In this document: one piece after another, positions 44,500 to 52,230 of the stretch
Numbering within the stretch: position 1 is the first letter of the stretch
Layout of the letters: every line of letters begins with the position of its first letter
NCBI RefSeq assembly: GCF_001591665.1
Contig: NZ_BCVI01000019.1
Location: forward strand, 101,721-165,720
Direction: 5' to 3'
Source: Neobacillus soli NBRC 102451
Lineage (GTDB): Bacteria > Bacillota > Bacilli > Bacillales > Cytobacillaceae
DNA length: 64,000 bases
Notes under the pieces: model-generated
Databases searched by the model: none
What the model was told of the DNA's origin: nothing
The model's input: only the letters and a program-made list of their open reading frames with translations
Made by a program: the position numbers and the translations under genes

Positions 44500-46371
44500 T
44501 TGAGGCATCGGGTAAATGAGGAAATTAACCGAATCGCCGATCAGTTCATTAGGGACCAAGCAGATGACGGGTCCTGGCAATATCCTTTCGAGACTGGCAT
44601 CGCAACAGACTGCAGTATGATTATCTTATTACGGACATTGGAGATAAATGATGAGGAGTTCATAAAAGAATTGGTGAAACGTATCGCCGGAAAACAGCAG
44701 GAAGATGGGTCATGGAAGCTGTTTCATGACGAAGAAAAAGGAAATCTGACATCCACTGTGGAAGCTTATTATGCCCTTCTTTATTCCGGTTACCGGGATC
44801 GAAAAGACCAGGAAATCCAGGCTGCAAGAAGGTTTATTATGGCCAACGGAGGGGCCACAGAAGTCCATATGTTTTTGAAAATCATGTTGGCCGTAACAGG
44901 ACAATGTGAGTGGCCGCACTTCCCCATTAATATCGAAGTGATGCTTTTACCAGACTCCTTTCCAATCAATCTTTTTGACTTCTCCGTGTACGGGAGAGCG
45001 AACATTATCCCTTTTTTAATTCTTGCCAATACGAATTTTCGTAGGAGAACAGAGCTATCGCCCGATCTCTCCGATTTGTTTCAAAAAAAAGAAGTTCGTT
45101 TTTTTACAGAGGATCAAGCAGAAGAGGCCCGCTCGGTAATCAAATGGATTAAACAGGGAATTAAGGGCCTGAAGTCCCATGTTAATCTTCGCGAACTGTC
45201 ATTATATCGTGCCGAAAAATATATGTTGGACCGAATCGAACCGGACGGCACCTATTTAAATTATTTCAGCACAACTTCTCTCATGATTTTTGCCTTACTT
45301 GCGAGGGGGTATTCGAATTCACATCCGGTGATTACTCGTGCCGTGCAAGGTTTAAAAGCGATGACCTGCCGTATTGACGGAGAACTTCACTGCCAATATA
45401 CGACGGCTACGGTCTGGAACACGACGTTAATTAGTTATGCTCTGCAAGAATCCGGAGTCCCCTATTCATCTAACTCTATTCAAAAGGCAAATCATTACAT
45501 TCTCTCCCGTCAGCATCTCAAATACGGGGATTGGGTCATTCATGAACCGAACCTGTTACCGGGAGGTTGGGGGTTTTCGGACATGAACACGATCCACCCA
45601 GATATTGACGACACAACAGTTGCACTGAGGGCGATACGTACTTTGGCCACAGAGCAAGTGGATTGCCGGCAGGCATGGGATCGTGGAGTAAACTGGCTCA
45701 TTTCCATGCATAACAATGACGGAGGTTGGGCGGCCTTCGAAAAGAATGTGGACAAGAAAGTGTTGAATTTGTTACCGATAGAGGGTGGAAAAGATTTATT
45801 GATTGATCCGTCGACGGTTGATTTAACGGGAAGGACTTTAGAGTTCTTCGGAAACTATACCCATTTGGATCTTCACCATCCTATGGTGAAACGTGGGATT
45901 CGTTGGCTCTTGCGGCATCAAAATTCAGATGGTTCCTGGGTGGGGCGATGGGGCGTTTATATTTATGGCACATGGGCGGCTGTAACGGGAATGGTTGCAG
46001 TTGGGGTTTCCACGAATCATCCAGCTATTCAAAAGTCTCTAACTTGGTTGCGGAAAATTCAGAATCCCGACGGGGGTTGGGGAGAATCCTGTAAAAGTGA
46101 TACCAAAAATTGTTATGTGCCGCTCCGCGAAAGTACCCGCACTCATACCGCTTGGGCCCTTGACACACTTATCTCGGCCGCAACTGGAGTTACGCCTGAA
46201 ATTGAAAACGGTGCAGTTTTTTTAGTGGACGGAAAAGAAAAAGATTGGACAAAGACCTACCCAAAAGGAAGGGGTATGGCGGGATCCTTTTATCTCAATT
46301 ATCATTGTTACGAATACGTTTTTCCATTACTGGCACTGGCTCATTATCAAAAATTAGCTGAAGAGAGTTAA
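44500..46371 (+). CDS. sqhC: Squalene-hopene-cyclase family, sporulenol synthase-like
   Basis: A 623-residue terpene cyclase with alpha/alpha-barrel folds. In B. subtilis SqhC turns tetraprenyl-beta-curcumene into sporulenol, a spore lipid. The catalytic DxDDT motif is present in HPDIDDTTVAL, and QW repeats recur (QADDGSW, QQEDGSW, NNDGGWAAFEKN, QNSDGSW, QNPDGGWGESC). It agrees with my memory of SqhC in AEKYMLDRIEPDGT and PGGWGFSDMNTIHPD. I prefer the TTG at 44500, after GAGGGTGAG; the ATG at 44449 lacks a site. The sporulenol branch is favoured over hopene, but sequence alone is not proof. It lies between tRNA-Sec copies 2 and 3. Confidence 0.88.
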   Translation: MRHRVNEEINRIADQFIRDQADDGSWQYPFETGIATDCSMIILLRTLEINDEEFIKELVKRIAGKQQEDGSWKLFHDEEKGNLTSTVEAYYALLYSGYRDRKDQEIQAARRFIMANGGATEVHMFLKIMLAVTGQCEWPHFPINIEVMLLPDSFPINLFDFSVYGRANIIPFLILANTNFRRRTELSPDLSDLFQKKEVRFFTEDQAEEARSVIKWIKQGIKGLKSHVNLRELSLYRAEKYMLDRIEPDGTYLNYFSTTSLMIFALLARGYSNSHPVITRAVQGLKAMTCRIDGELHCQYTTATVWNTTLISYALQESGVPYSSNSIQKANHYILSRQHLKYGDWVIHEPNLLPGGWGFSDMNTIHPDIDDTTVALRAIRTLATEQVDCRQAWDRGVNWLISMHNNDGGWAAFEKNVDKKVLNLLPIEGGKDLLIDPSTVDLTGRTLEFFGNYTHLDLHHPMVKRGIRWLLRHQNSDGSWVGRWGVYIYGTWAAVTGMVAVGVSTNHPAIQKSLTWLRKIQNPDGGWGESCKSDTKNCYVPLRESTRTHTAWALDTLISAATGVTPEIENGAVFLVDGKEKDWTKTYPKGRGMAGSFYLNYHCYEYVFPLLALAHYQKLAEES

Positions 46372-46469
46372 AAACAGGGCGATTCGGCAGCTAGGGATTT
46401 ACTTTCTGAAATAAAGCGATAAAAACATATAAGAAAAACAAATTCTTTCCAACATGTAGGAGGCAAAAG

Positions 46470-47015
46470 ATGCTTGAAACCTTTCGCCAATTTTTCAATC
46501 TTAATACAATCATTTGGTTGTTCCCAATCATTTTCATTTTCCATGACTTAGAAGAAATCATAACAATTGAATCTTCCATGAAATCAAGCAAAAACAGTTT
46601 TCAAAAATCTCCCTTCATCAAACTAGCATTAAAAATGAGAGATAAATCAGGTTCGACGGCCGCCCAACTTTCTGTTTCGGCTACATGGATTTTGTTGATT
46701 ATCACATTCACTACATTGATGACTACCCATTTCTCATTAAACGGAGGAGGCTTTCTTTTATATATAGCAATTCTCAATTTATTTATTCTGCAGGTAATCA
46801 TGCATATTGTTCAGTCCATCTTTTTTAAAGGCTATACACCTGGAATCATAACGGCGCTATTCCTCCTCATCCCTTACTGTCTTATTGCATATTACAGTTT
46901 GTTCGAATGCGGCCTGATAGACTGGCATTTAATTTTCGCAAGTCTCCCCGTCAGCCTGCTCATGATCCCGATATTTCTTGTTGGGAATCTCTTAGGCCGT
47001 TACTTTATTCACTAA
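46470..47015 (+). CDS. HXXEE-motif membrane protein
   Basis: A 181-residue protein with about five membrane helices and the defining HDLEE motif in the first helix (IIFIFHDLEEIITIE). The HXXEE family has no established function; the conserved His and Glu suggest metal or proton chemistry in the membrane. The ATG follows TAGGAGGC eight bases upstream. It lies between sqhC and yfhF on the same strand with gaps of about 100 bases, so co-transcription is possible but not shown. Confidence 0.82.
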   Translation: MLETFRQFFNLNTIIWLFPIIFIFHDLEEIITIESSMKSSKNSFQKSPFIKLALKMRDKSGSTAAQLSVSATWILLIITFTTLMTTHFSLNGGGFLLYIAILNLFILQVIMHIVQSIFFKGYTPGIITALFLLIPYCLIAYYSLFECGLIDWHLIFASLPVSLLMIPIFLVGNLLGRYFIH

Positions 47016-47115
47016 CTGGCTCCTGACTCTTTCTGAAATGATAATATGGTTACTATTCCCCATTCAAAGGATAAGTTAGTCCATTATAAAAAAGTAGTTG
47101 CAGGAGGTGAGTAAA

Positions 47116-48018
47116 TTGCATGTTGTTATAACGGGAGGAAGCGGGTTTGTGGGTCAAGCTTTGACTCACCTGTTGACTCAGAAAGGCCATCAAGTAACCA
47201 TATTAACACGTCTTCCCAATCAAAAAAGAACAAGTGAGTCCATTAATTATTTGGAGTGGCTTTCTGCAGATAATCAACCTGAAAAAGAACTTAAGGATGT
47301 CGATGCCATGGTCAATTTAGCCGGGGAACCAATCGGTAGCGGACGGTGGACCCAAAGTAAAAAGGAGGCTATATTGAACAGCCGCCTCACAGCCACAAAA
47401 GAAGTAATTCGAATTTTGGGGCATTTAAATCCAAAGCCAAAAGTTCTTGTTAACGCTTCAGGTGTAAGTTACTACGGGATGTCAGATTTCAAAACGTTTA
47501 ATGAGACCTCCAAAAGTGATGCAAATGATTTTTTGGCCAAAGTTGTAAAGCGTTGGGAGAAAGAAGGGGCACTGGCGAAAGAATTAGGCGTTCGAACGGT
47601 CTTCGCGCGTTTTGGTATAATTCTTGGTCAAGAGGGTGCCTTACCGCGAATGGTGCTACCGTATAAATTAGGTATTGGGGGGCCAATCGGCGGTGGGATG
47701 CAATGGATTTCCTGGGTGCATATTCAAGATGTGGTTGAGATGGTTTATTTCGCCATGATTAAGCCTGATGTAGAGGGACCGTTGAATGTGACCTCGCCTA
47801 ATCCAATACGCATGTCATCATTCGGACAGTCCATTGCAAAAGTCCTTCGCCGCCCACATTGGCTTCGTGTGCCTGGGCTTGCTTTAAAAGTAGCATTTGG
47901 TGAAATGAGTCAGGTGATATTAAAAGGGCAGCGAGTACTCCCTCAAAAAGCACTTTACCACAATTATTCCTTTCAATTTCCAGACGTAAAAAGTGCACTT
48001 TCTGATATTCTAGGTTAA
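47116..48018 (+). CDS. yfhF: TIGR01777-type NAD(P)-dependent epimerase/oxidoreductase, YfhF-like
   Basis: A 300-residue short-chain-dehydrogenase-like protein of the SDR39U1/YfhF family. It shows the dinucleotide motif VVITGGSGFVGQALTHLL, the conserved NLAGEPIGSGRWTQSKK, the tyrosine segment NASGVSYYG and FARFGIILGQEGALPRM. The TTG start at 47116 lies nine bases after AGGAGG; the in-frame start at 47098 precedes that site. The biochemical role of the family is not settled. The length is typical. Confidence 0.9.
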   Translation: MHVVITGGSGFVGQALTHLLTQKGHQVTILTRLPNQKRTSESINYLEWLSADNQPEKELKDVDAMVNLAGEPIGSGRWTQSKKEAILNSRLTATKEVIRILGHLNPKPKVLVNASGVSYYGMSDFKTFNETSKSDANDFLAKVVKRWEKEGALAKELGVRTVFARFGIILGQEGALPRMVLPYKLGIGGPIGGGMQWISWVHIQDVVEMVYFAMIKPDVEGPLNVTSPNPIRMSSFGQSIAKVLRRPHWLRVPGLALKVAFGEMSQVILKGQRVLPQKALYHNYSFQFPDVKSALSDILG

Positions 48019-48552
48019 CGATACATTGCGCCGGTATGAAGAAGGAAACTTATAATCCCGCTTTAGTCATGTCAGTACGACAGGCTCCCCTGCCCCGAAT
48101 AGCACGCTGTGTCCATACTCAGCTGTTCGCAGAAAACTCCGACTGGCATTTGAAGGGATTTTTTTCGTATTTCAAGTATATTGTCTCGTGCGTCCGGACC
48201 AAATTATTACACTTAGGCCTTAGTCTAAATGACAGTTTACTTTTGGTAAAATAGTTATAGATTATTGAACAAAATAAATATTGTAACCGCCTGATAACTT
48301 TGAACGCTTTTTGCCGATTAATAGTGAATGATACACATTTCCAGGACGCAGCTTTGCCTTTCTTAAAAAAGTCGCCTGTTCCACCATCGAAAGCCGCTAA
48401 TGGATGGAATCCAATGGTACCATAATGAGCATTGTAAGCCGCCGACTCTGATGACCATAGGTATCAGAATAAATCAAATATGATTGCTTTTGAATCTCTG
48501 AACTTAGGACATTATCGAGCAGCTCTTGATTGGCCTGTTCTAATTGTTCGAT

Positions 48553-48717
48553 ATGTATTTGATCAAACCCTGCAGTACCTGGAACAGCTGTAACAACCAC
48601 AGGAGTGGCATTACGGAACAATTGAAACATGAAACCATGATTACAGGTTCGATTATTGGTTTCGGTTTGGCTCATGTTGTATTAGGGGCAATCGATATAG
48701 TCGAGCACCGGCGTTAA
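48553..48717 (+). CDS. Possible small hydrophobic peptide or gene end
   Basis: A 54-codon frame whose second half looks like a real protein end: EQLKHETMITGSIIGFGLAH and then VVLGAIDIVEHRR, one membrane helix and a basic tail. The first half is less convincing and has no ribosome site, so the true start may be the internal ATG about 28 codons from the end, or this may be the end of a broken gene. The perfect hairpin at its stop supports transcription in this direction. Function unknown. Confidence 0.35.
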   Translation: MYLIKPCSTWNSCNNHRSGITEQLKHETMITGSIIGFGLAHVVLGAIDIVEHRR

Positions 48718-48762
48718 AGATTCATAAGGGAAGGACGATTGTCCTTCCCTTATGAATCTTTA
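48716..48762 (+). terminator. Strong terminator
   Basis: A perfect inverted repeat of about 21 bp (AAAGATTCATAAGGGAAGGAC and its complement) around GATT, followed by ATTTTTTAG on the plus strand. It overlaps the stop codon of the 54-codon frame. Confidence 0.85.
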
Positions 48763-48947
48763 TTTTTTAGAATCCTATTTGTCCTGAAGTTATGTCCTCT
48801 CCCCTTAATACATCTGGTAGATCGTCAAAACTCCTGCCCATAACATTACCTCCTTCAGAAAACTAGTTAACAGTGCCAGTTGCACTACCCGAAAAATCTT
48901 GTTTCACATAAAAGTTCGCAATCCAAATATATTCATTAAAAGGTAAA

Positions 48948-48979
48948 AACCGCACGAGTGAAAATTTCACCGTGCGGTT
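48948..48979 (-). terminator. Terminator of the tRNA-Sec gene
   Basis: AACCGCACG...CGTGCGGTT with GTGAAA / TTTCAC, then TTTTTACC on the minus strand. It is very similar to the hairpin at 23219-23249. Confidence 0.85.
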
Positions 48980-49003
48980 AAATATGTATTATTAGATCAT
49001 AAT

Positions 49004-49100
49004 TGGCGGGACCGCCTGGGAATCGAACCCAGCAGACCTGGCACGCAGGTCTCAAGCAGTTTTGAAGACTGTGGAGGACACCAGTGCCCCATTCAGCCCC
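49004..49100 (-). tRNA. selC: Selenocysteine tRNA (anticodon UCA)
   Basis: A 97-nt tRNA with all marks of bacterial tRNA-Sec, read on the minus strand. The acceptor GGGGCTG pairs with CGGTCCC (two G-U pairs; position 8 is A-G). The D-arm is six pairs with a 4-nt loop (GGGGCA CTGG TGTCCT). The anticodon loop CTTCAAA has anticodon TCA. The long variable arm AGACCTG CGTGC CAGGTCT has seven pairs. The T-arm CTGGG TTCGATT CCCAG and an encoded CCA end it. It reads UGA as selenocysteine, so the genome should also carry selA, selB and selD, none of which is in the window. Partial copies lie at 34727 and 23266. Confidence 0.92.
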
Positions 49101-49409
49101 ATAGGATGGAAATGATCAATGTGTTATAACTATGGTTTCACAGTCTTTTTAGAAACTAAATCAATGTTCTTGCTTACCTATCATTTGTAATCATATTACA
49201 ATGTAATATAGTAATAATCAATAGAATCGGCTCATTTGTCACTTTTTCGACATGCTTCAACGCTTTGCAAGGGGAATCCCACCATTTTTTCCAACCTAAC
49301 TCGTCCTTTCTTTACATACCCCCGCGCAATTTATCGCGATTACTTGTCATTTCCCCTAAAAAACAGCTATAATAAATGAAAAATAGTTCTTTTGAAGGTG
49401 AAAAATAGT

Positions 49410-49835
49410 ATGCTTCAAGGTTGGTTTTTATGGTTTATCTTATTATGGGTATTTATTTTAGTCGGCTTATTCGCCATCGGCGGTTTCTTTATGTTCCGAA
49501 AGTTTTTGAAAAAGATGCCGAAGGAAGACGGCAAATCGGTGATGGATTGGGAAGAGCATTATGTGAATGAATCGCGGCACTTGTGGAATGGCGAGGAGAA
49601 AGCACTTCTTGAGGATTTAGTCAGCCCGGTTCCCGAGCTTTTCCGTGATGTGGCCAGGCATAAGATTGCCGGAAAAATAGGTGAGCTCGCCCTGAAAGAA
49701 AAGGCTGCCAAAATCACGCAGGAACTCGTTATCCGTGGATACATTCAAGCGACACCAAAAAGGGATCATAAATTTTTACGTAAAAAGCTTTTTGAAAATC
49801 GAATCGATGTGACACCATACGAGCATTTATTTTAA
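49410..49835 (+). CDS. yneK: DUF2621 membrane protein, YneK
   Basis: A 141-residue protein with one N-terminal membrane helix (residues 2-28, LQGWFLWFILLWVFILVGLF) and a charged cytoplasmic part with DWEEHYVNESRHLWN. Length and neighbours (ccdC, yneI, ccdA) match B. subtilis YneK. The function is unknown. I chose the ATG at 49410 with GAAGGTG upstream; the TTG at 49392 would overlap that site. Confidence 0.88.
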   Translation: MLQGWFLWFILLWVFILVGLFAIGGFFMFRKFLKKMPKEDGKSVMDWEEHYVNESRHLWNGEEKALLEDLVSPVPELFRDVARHKIAGKIGELALKEKAAKITQELVIRGYIQATPKRDHKFLRKKLFENRIDVTPYEHLF

Positions 49836-49858
49836 ACCGTCACCCTAGGCGGTTTTTT
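49834..49858 (+). terminator. Terminator of yneK
   Basis: AAACCG / CGGTTT with a GTGA-like loop, then TTTTATTTT. It overlaps the yneK stop codon. Confidence 0.8.
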
Positions 49859-49872
49859 ATTTTATCAAAAAT

Positions 49873-49900
49873 AAAAACACTGACCTCGATGAGTCAGTGT
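49873..49900 (-). terminator. Terminator of ccdC
   Basis: ACACTGAC / GTCAGTGT with an 8-nt loop, then TTTTTATTTTTG on the minus strand, eight bases after the ccdC stop. Confidence 0.85.
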
Positions 49901-49908
49901 CCCTATCT

Positions 49909-50397
49909 TTATATCGTTTTCAAACGGTGAAGCTCTCGATAAAGTTTCATATAGGATCTATACATCGCCACGCGCCACGGTACAATCATGCTGAATGCCA
50001 ATAGAAAAAACATGCCGCTTAACTGACCAATATCAATTGTACTGCTTAAAATCGTTTTTAATACCAGACGGACTGCTAGCAAACCGACTAAAATAAAAAT
50101 AAACGCTTTGGACCGCTTTAAATAAATATCATTTTCACGAATCTCAAATTTAGAAGTTTTAATCAGCAGGATAGAAAAAAGCATCCCTACAACTACTACC
50201 TCTAGTATTTCCAATGAGGTTAATCTAAATTCAGGTATCACATACATTAGCGCCCCGCTTGACATGAAAATAGGCGGTAAGATAATTTTTTTTATATTTG
50301 TCGGTTTCTTTGCGGCTTTCATGCGAACAAACAACACAAAAAAGCCCATGAAAACAGCACCGATGGAGGAAATAACAACGTAGTTCATTGAATTCAT
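49909..50397 (-). CDS. ccdC: CcdC-family membrane protein (YneJ)
   Basis: A 162-residue membrane protein with about five helices. CcdC is encoded beside ccdA and the YneI regulator in Bacillus and was named for cytochrome c biogenesis, though it is dispensable there in B. subtilis. Recognisable parts are VRMKAAKKPTNIKKIILPPIFMSSGALMYV and the C-terminal YMKLYRELHRLK. Position and length support the call. The ATG at 50397 follows a weak AAGGGAAG site. Confidence 0.88.
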   Translation of the reverse strand: MNSMNYVVISSIGAVFMGFFVLFVRMKAAKKPTNIKKIILPPIFMSSGALMYVIPEFRLTSLEILEVVVVGMLFSILLIKTSKFEIRENDIYLKRSKAFIFILVGLLAVRLVLKTILSSTIDIGQLSGMFFLLAFSMIVPWRVAMYRSYMKLYRELHRLKTI

Positions 50398-50548
50398 TCT
50401 TCCCTTAGCAAGTTATTTACTTACCCATTATATCTCAATTGATAGATATTGAAATATTTTTTTCTCTATATTATGTTCCCAATTATGAATTGCCAAAGGT
50501 AACCCATACAAAAAAAGGAAAAATCGTTCCCGGAATCCCGAACAGCCT

Positions 50549-50908
50549 CTATTTCAACACGCGGTTAATGGCTTCTAGAAGCCTGCAATCGTCAAAAGGC
50601 TTGACAAGAAAGTCCTTTGCGCCGGCTTCAATGGCTTCGATAATCATCTTTTGCTGACCCATTGCCGAACACATAATAATCTTTGCATCAGGAAATTCGG
50701 CCCGAATAATCTTAATGGCTTCAAGTCCACTCATCTCCGGCATTATAATGTCCATGGTAACAAGGTCAGGCCTTAATTCACGGTACAACCTAACAGCGGC
50801 TTTACCATCCTTTGCCTCCCCCGCTACCACATGGTTATCACTCGTTAGAATATTCTTTAACGTATTTCGCATAAATTTTTTATCGTCTACAATTAGTATT
50901 CTTGCCAA
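50549..50908 (-). CDS. yneI: Stand-alone CheY-like response regulator, YneI (CcdB)
   Basis: A 119-residue single receiver domain without an output domain. The acidic pair ILIVDDKKFM, the phospho-accepting aspartate in LVTMDIIMPEMSG, the threonine/serine in MCSAMGQ and the lysine in FLVKPFD are all present, so it should be phosphorylated. The TTG at 50908 lies seven bases after AAGGGGG; the ATG at 50932 is upstream of that site. It lies between ccdA and ccdC as in B. subtilis. Its kinase is not known. Confidence 0.9.
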   Translation of the reverse strand: MARILIVDDKKFMRNTLKNILTSDNHVVAGEAKDGKAAVRLYRELRPDLVTMDIIMPEMSGLEAIKIIRAEFPDAKIIMCSAMGQQKMIIEAIEAGAKDFLVKPFDDCRLLEAINRVLK

Positions 50909-51019
50909 CGCATTTCCCCCTTGATTTGCCATGTATGCGGCAAAACATCAATCTATCATCCCCATCTTTAAATATATTGAATTATTCCACAATTAGCAAA
51001 TTTCAGGGAGAAATGGAAG

Positions 51020-51730
51020 TTAGAATCCAGTGAAGCCGCCAAACAAATCTGAGAAGATAGTAATAATTTTTGTCATCCAGTCAAAAAAGAGCACAATCCC
51101 CATCACAATCATTAAGTAACCGCCAATTTTCATAATCTTAGCACTGTGCGTCCGGATCCATTTCATGCGGCCAACAAAGAAAGATAGAATTAAGAAAGGA
51201 ATGGCAAATCCAAGTGAATAGGCCGTCATGTACAAAACACCTGATCCTGGATTTGTGGCCGCAAGTGAGATAACGACTGTTAGAATCGGGCCTGTACAAG
51301 GTGTCCACCCAGCCGCAAAGGCCATACCAATGAGGATTGACCCAATATAACCGGAAGGTCGATTTTTAAATTCGAAACGACGGTCCTTCATCATAAACTG
51401 CGGATTTAAAACCCCGACGATGATTAATCCAAAGAAAACGATAAAAATCCCGCCAAGCTGACGAATTAAATCCTTATATTCAACAAAAAAACGACCGATA
51501 AAAAAGGACGTTCCGAACCCAATCACAATAAAAATTACCGAAAAGCCTAATAGGAAAAACAAGGTATGCAGCAGGCTCCGCTTTTGAAGCATCGCATTTT
51601 CACTTTTTAGCTCCCCGACAGACATTCCTGTTATGTATGATAGAAAGGCTGGGTAGAGCGGCAAACAACAAGGCGATATAAAACTTAAAAATCCGGCACC
51701 GATTGCTATGAATATATTTACATCAGACAT
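51020..51730 (-). CDS. ccdA: Thiol-disulfide membrane reductase CcdA
   Basis: A 236-residue DsbD-like membrane protein with six helices that carries reducing power outward for cytochrome c maturation and spore synthesis. The two redox cysteines lie in [22 protein letters not shown] and in [10 protein letters not shown], in the first and fourth helices. The length is typical. The ATG at 51730 follows a GGGAGTG site. It is the first gene of the ccdA-yneI-ccdC set, with gaps of 110-150 bases between the genes. Confidence 0.93.
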   Translation of the reverse strand: MSDVNIFIAIGAGFLSFISPCCLPLYPAFLSYITGMSVGELKSENAMLQKRSLLHTLFFLLGFSVIFIVIGFGTSFFIGRFFVEYKDLIRQLGGIFIVFFGLIIVGVLNPQFMMKDRRFEFKNRPSGYIGSILIGMAFAAGWTPCTGPILTVVISLAATNPGSGVLYMTAYSLGFAIPFLILSFFVGRMKWIRTHSAKIMKIGGYLMIVMGIVLFFDWMTKIITIFSDLFGGFTGF

Positions 51731-52010
51731 ATTAACACTCCCACTATAGTCGATACGTTTTTATTCTAACAAATGTTTGCCTTAAAAGATAATGGTTAAC
51801 ATGAATATTTTGTGTCTTCGATTGTTTTTTGATATTTCTTCAAGATATCCCCTTTTCTCCAAGAATATGTCTGAATTTAATGGGTATTTTTTTACAAATG
51901 TCTTTGAAATTATTACATCATAGGTTATACTAGTAAAACAATGCATTTTTGCTAGTCTTACATTCTACTTTTCCCTAAAATTAGGAGCCACTCCGGAAAG
52001 GACAACGGCC

Positions 52011-52187
52011 GTGATCAAACAAGATTTAGTAGCATTAATAGAAAAAAAACGAGCTGAATTAATTCAAGCCGCCATTAGCAACGGCCTGACATCCTCCGTT
52101 GCCATCCGGTATAGCCAGGAGCTTGACCACCTATTAAATGAATATAATCGAGTCTATATAAAAAAAATTCCATCATCAGCCTGTTAA
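52011..52187 (+). CDS. Spo0E-family aspartyl-phosphate phosphatase
   Basis: A 58-residue helical hairpin protein of the Spo0E type, which removes phosphate from Spo0A and so delays sporulation. The family motif SxxLDxLIxxY is clear in YSQELDHLLNEYN. The first helix is DLVALIEKKRAELIQAA. The GTG start at 52011 lies eight bases after GGAAAGGA. Most Spo0E proteins are this small. It stands alone between ccdA and the ABC exporter genes and ends in a terminator. Which phosphoprotein it acts on cannot be told. Confidence 0.85.
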   Translation: MIKQDLVALIEKKRAELIQAAISNGLTSSVAIRYSQELDHLLNEYNRVYIKKIPSSAC

Positions 52188-52200
52188 AAGGCGAAGGAAA

Positions 52201-52230
52201 AGCCTGGAGATCTTACTCCGGGCTCTTTTT
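52201..52230. terminator. Bidirectional terminator
   Basis: AGCCTGGAG / CTCCGGGCT with a 6-nt loop, followed by CTTTTTCT on the plus strand and by TTTTCC on the minus strand. It serves the Spo0E-like gene and the convergent ABC gene. Confidence 0.8.

Larger units (their letters stand above)
48019..48947. other. Mostly non-coding region before tRNA-Sec
   Basis: No gene of known family. The only item with some support is the 54-codon plus-strand frame at 48553-48717, because its stop lies directly before a perfect terminator. Several open frames on the opposite strand (for example 48397-48675) lack ribosome sites and family resemblance. Confidence 0.5.

Noticed and set aside
48397..48675. 92-codon minus-strand open frame before the tRNA-Sec gene
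   Set aside because: No ribosome site, no family resemblance, and it runs opposite to the frame that ends at the perfect terminator.
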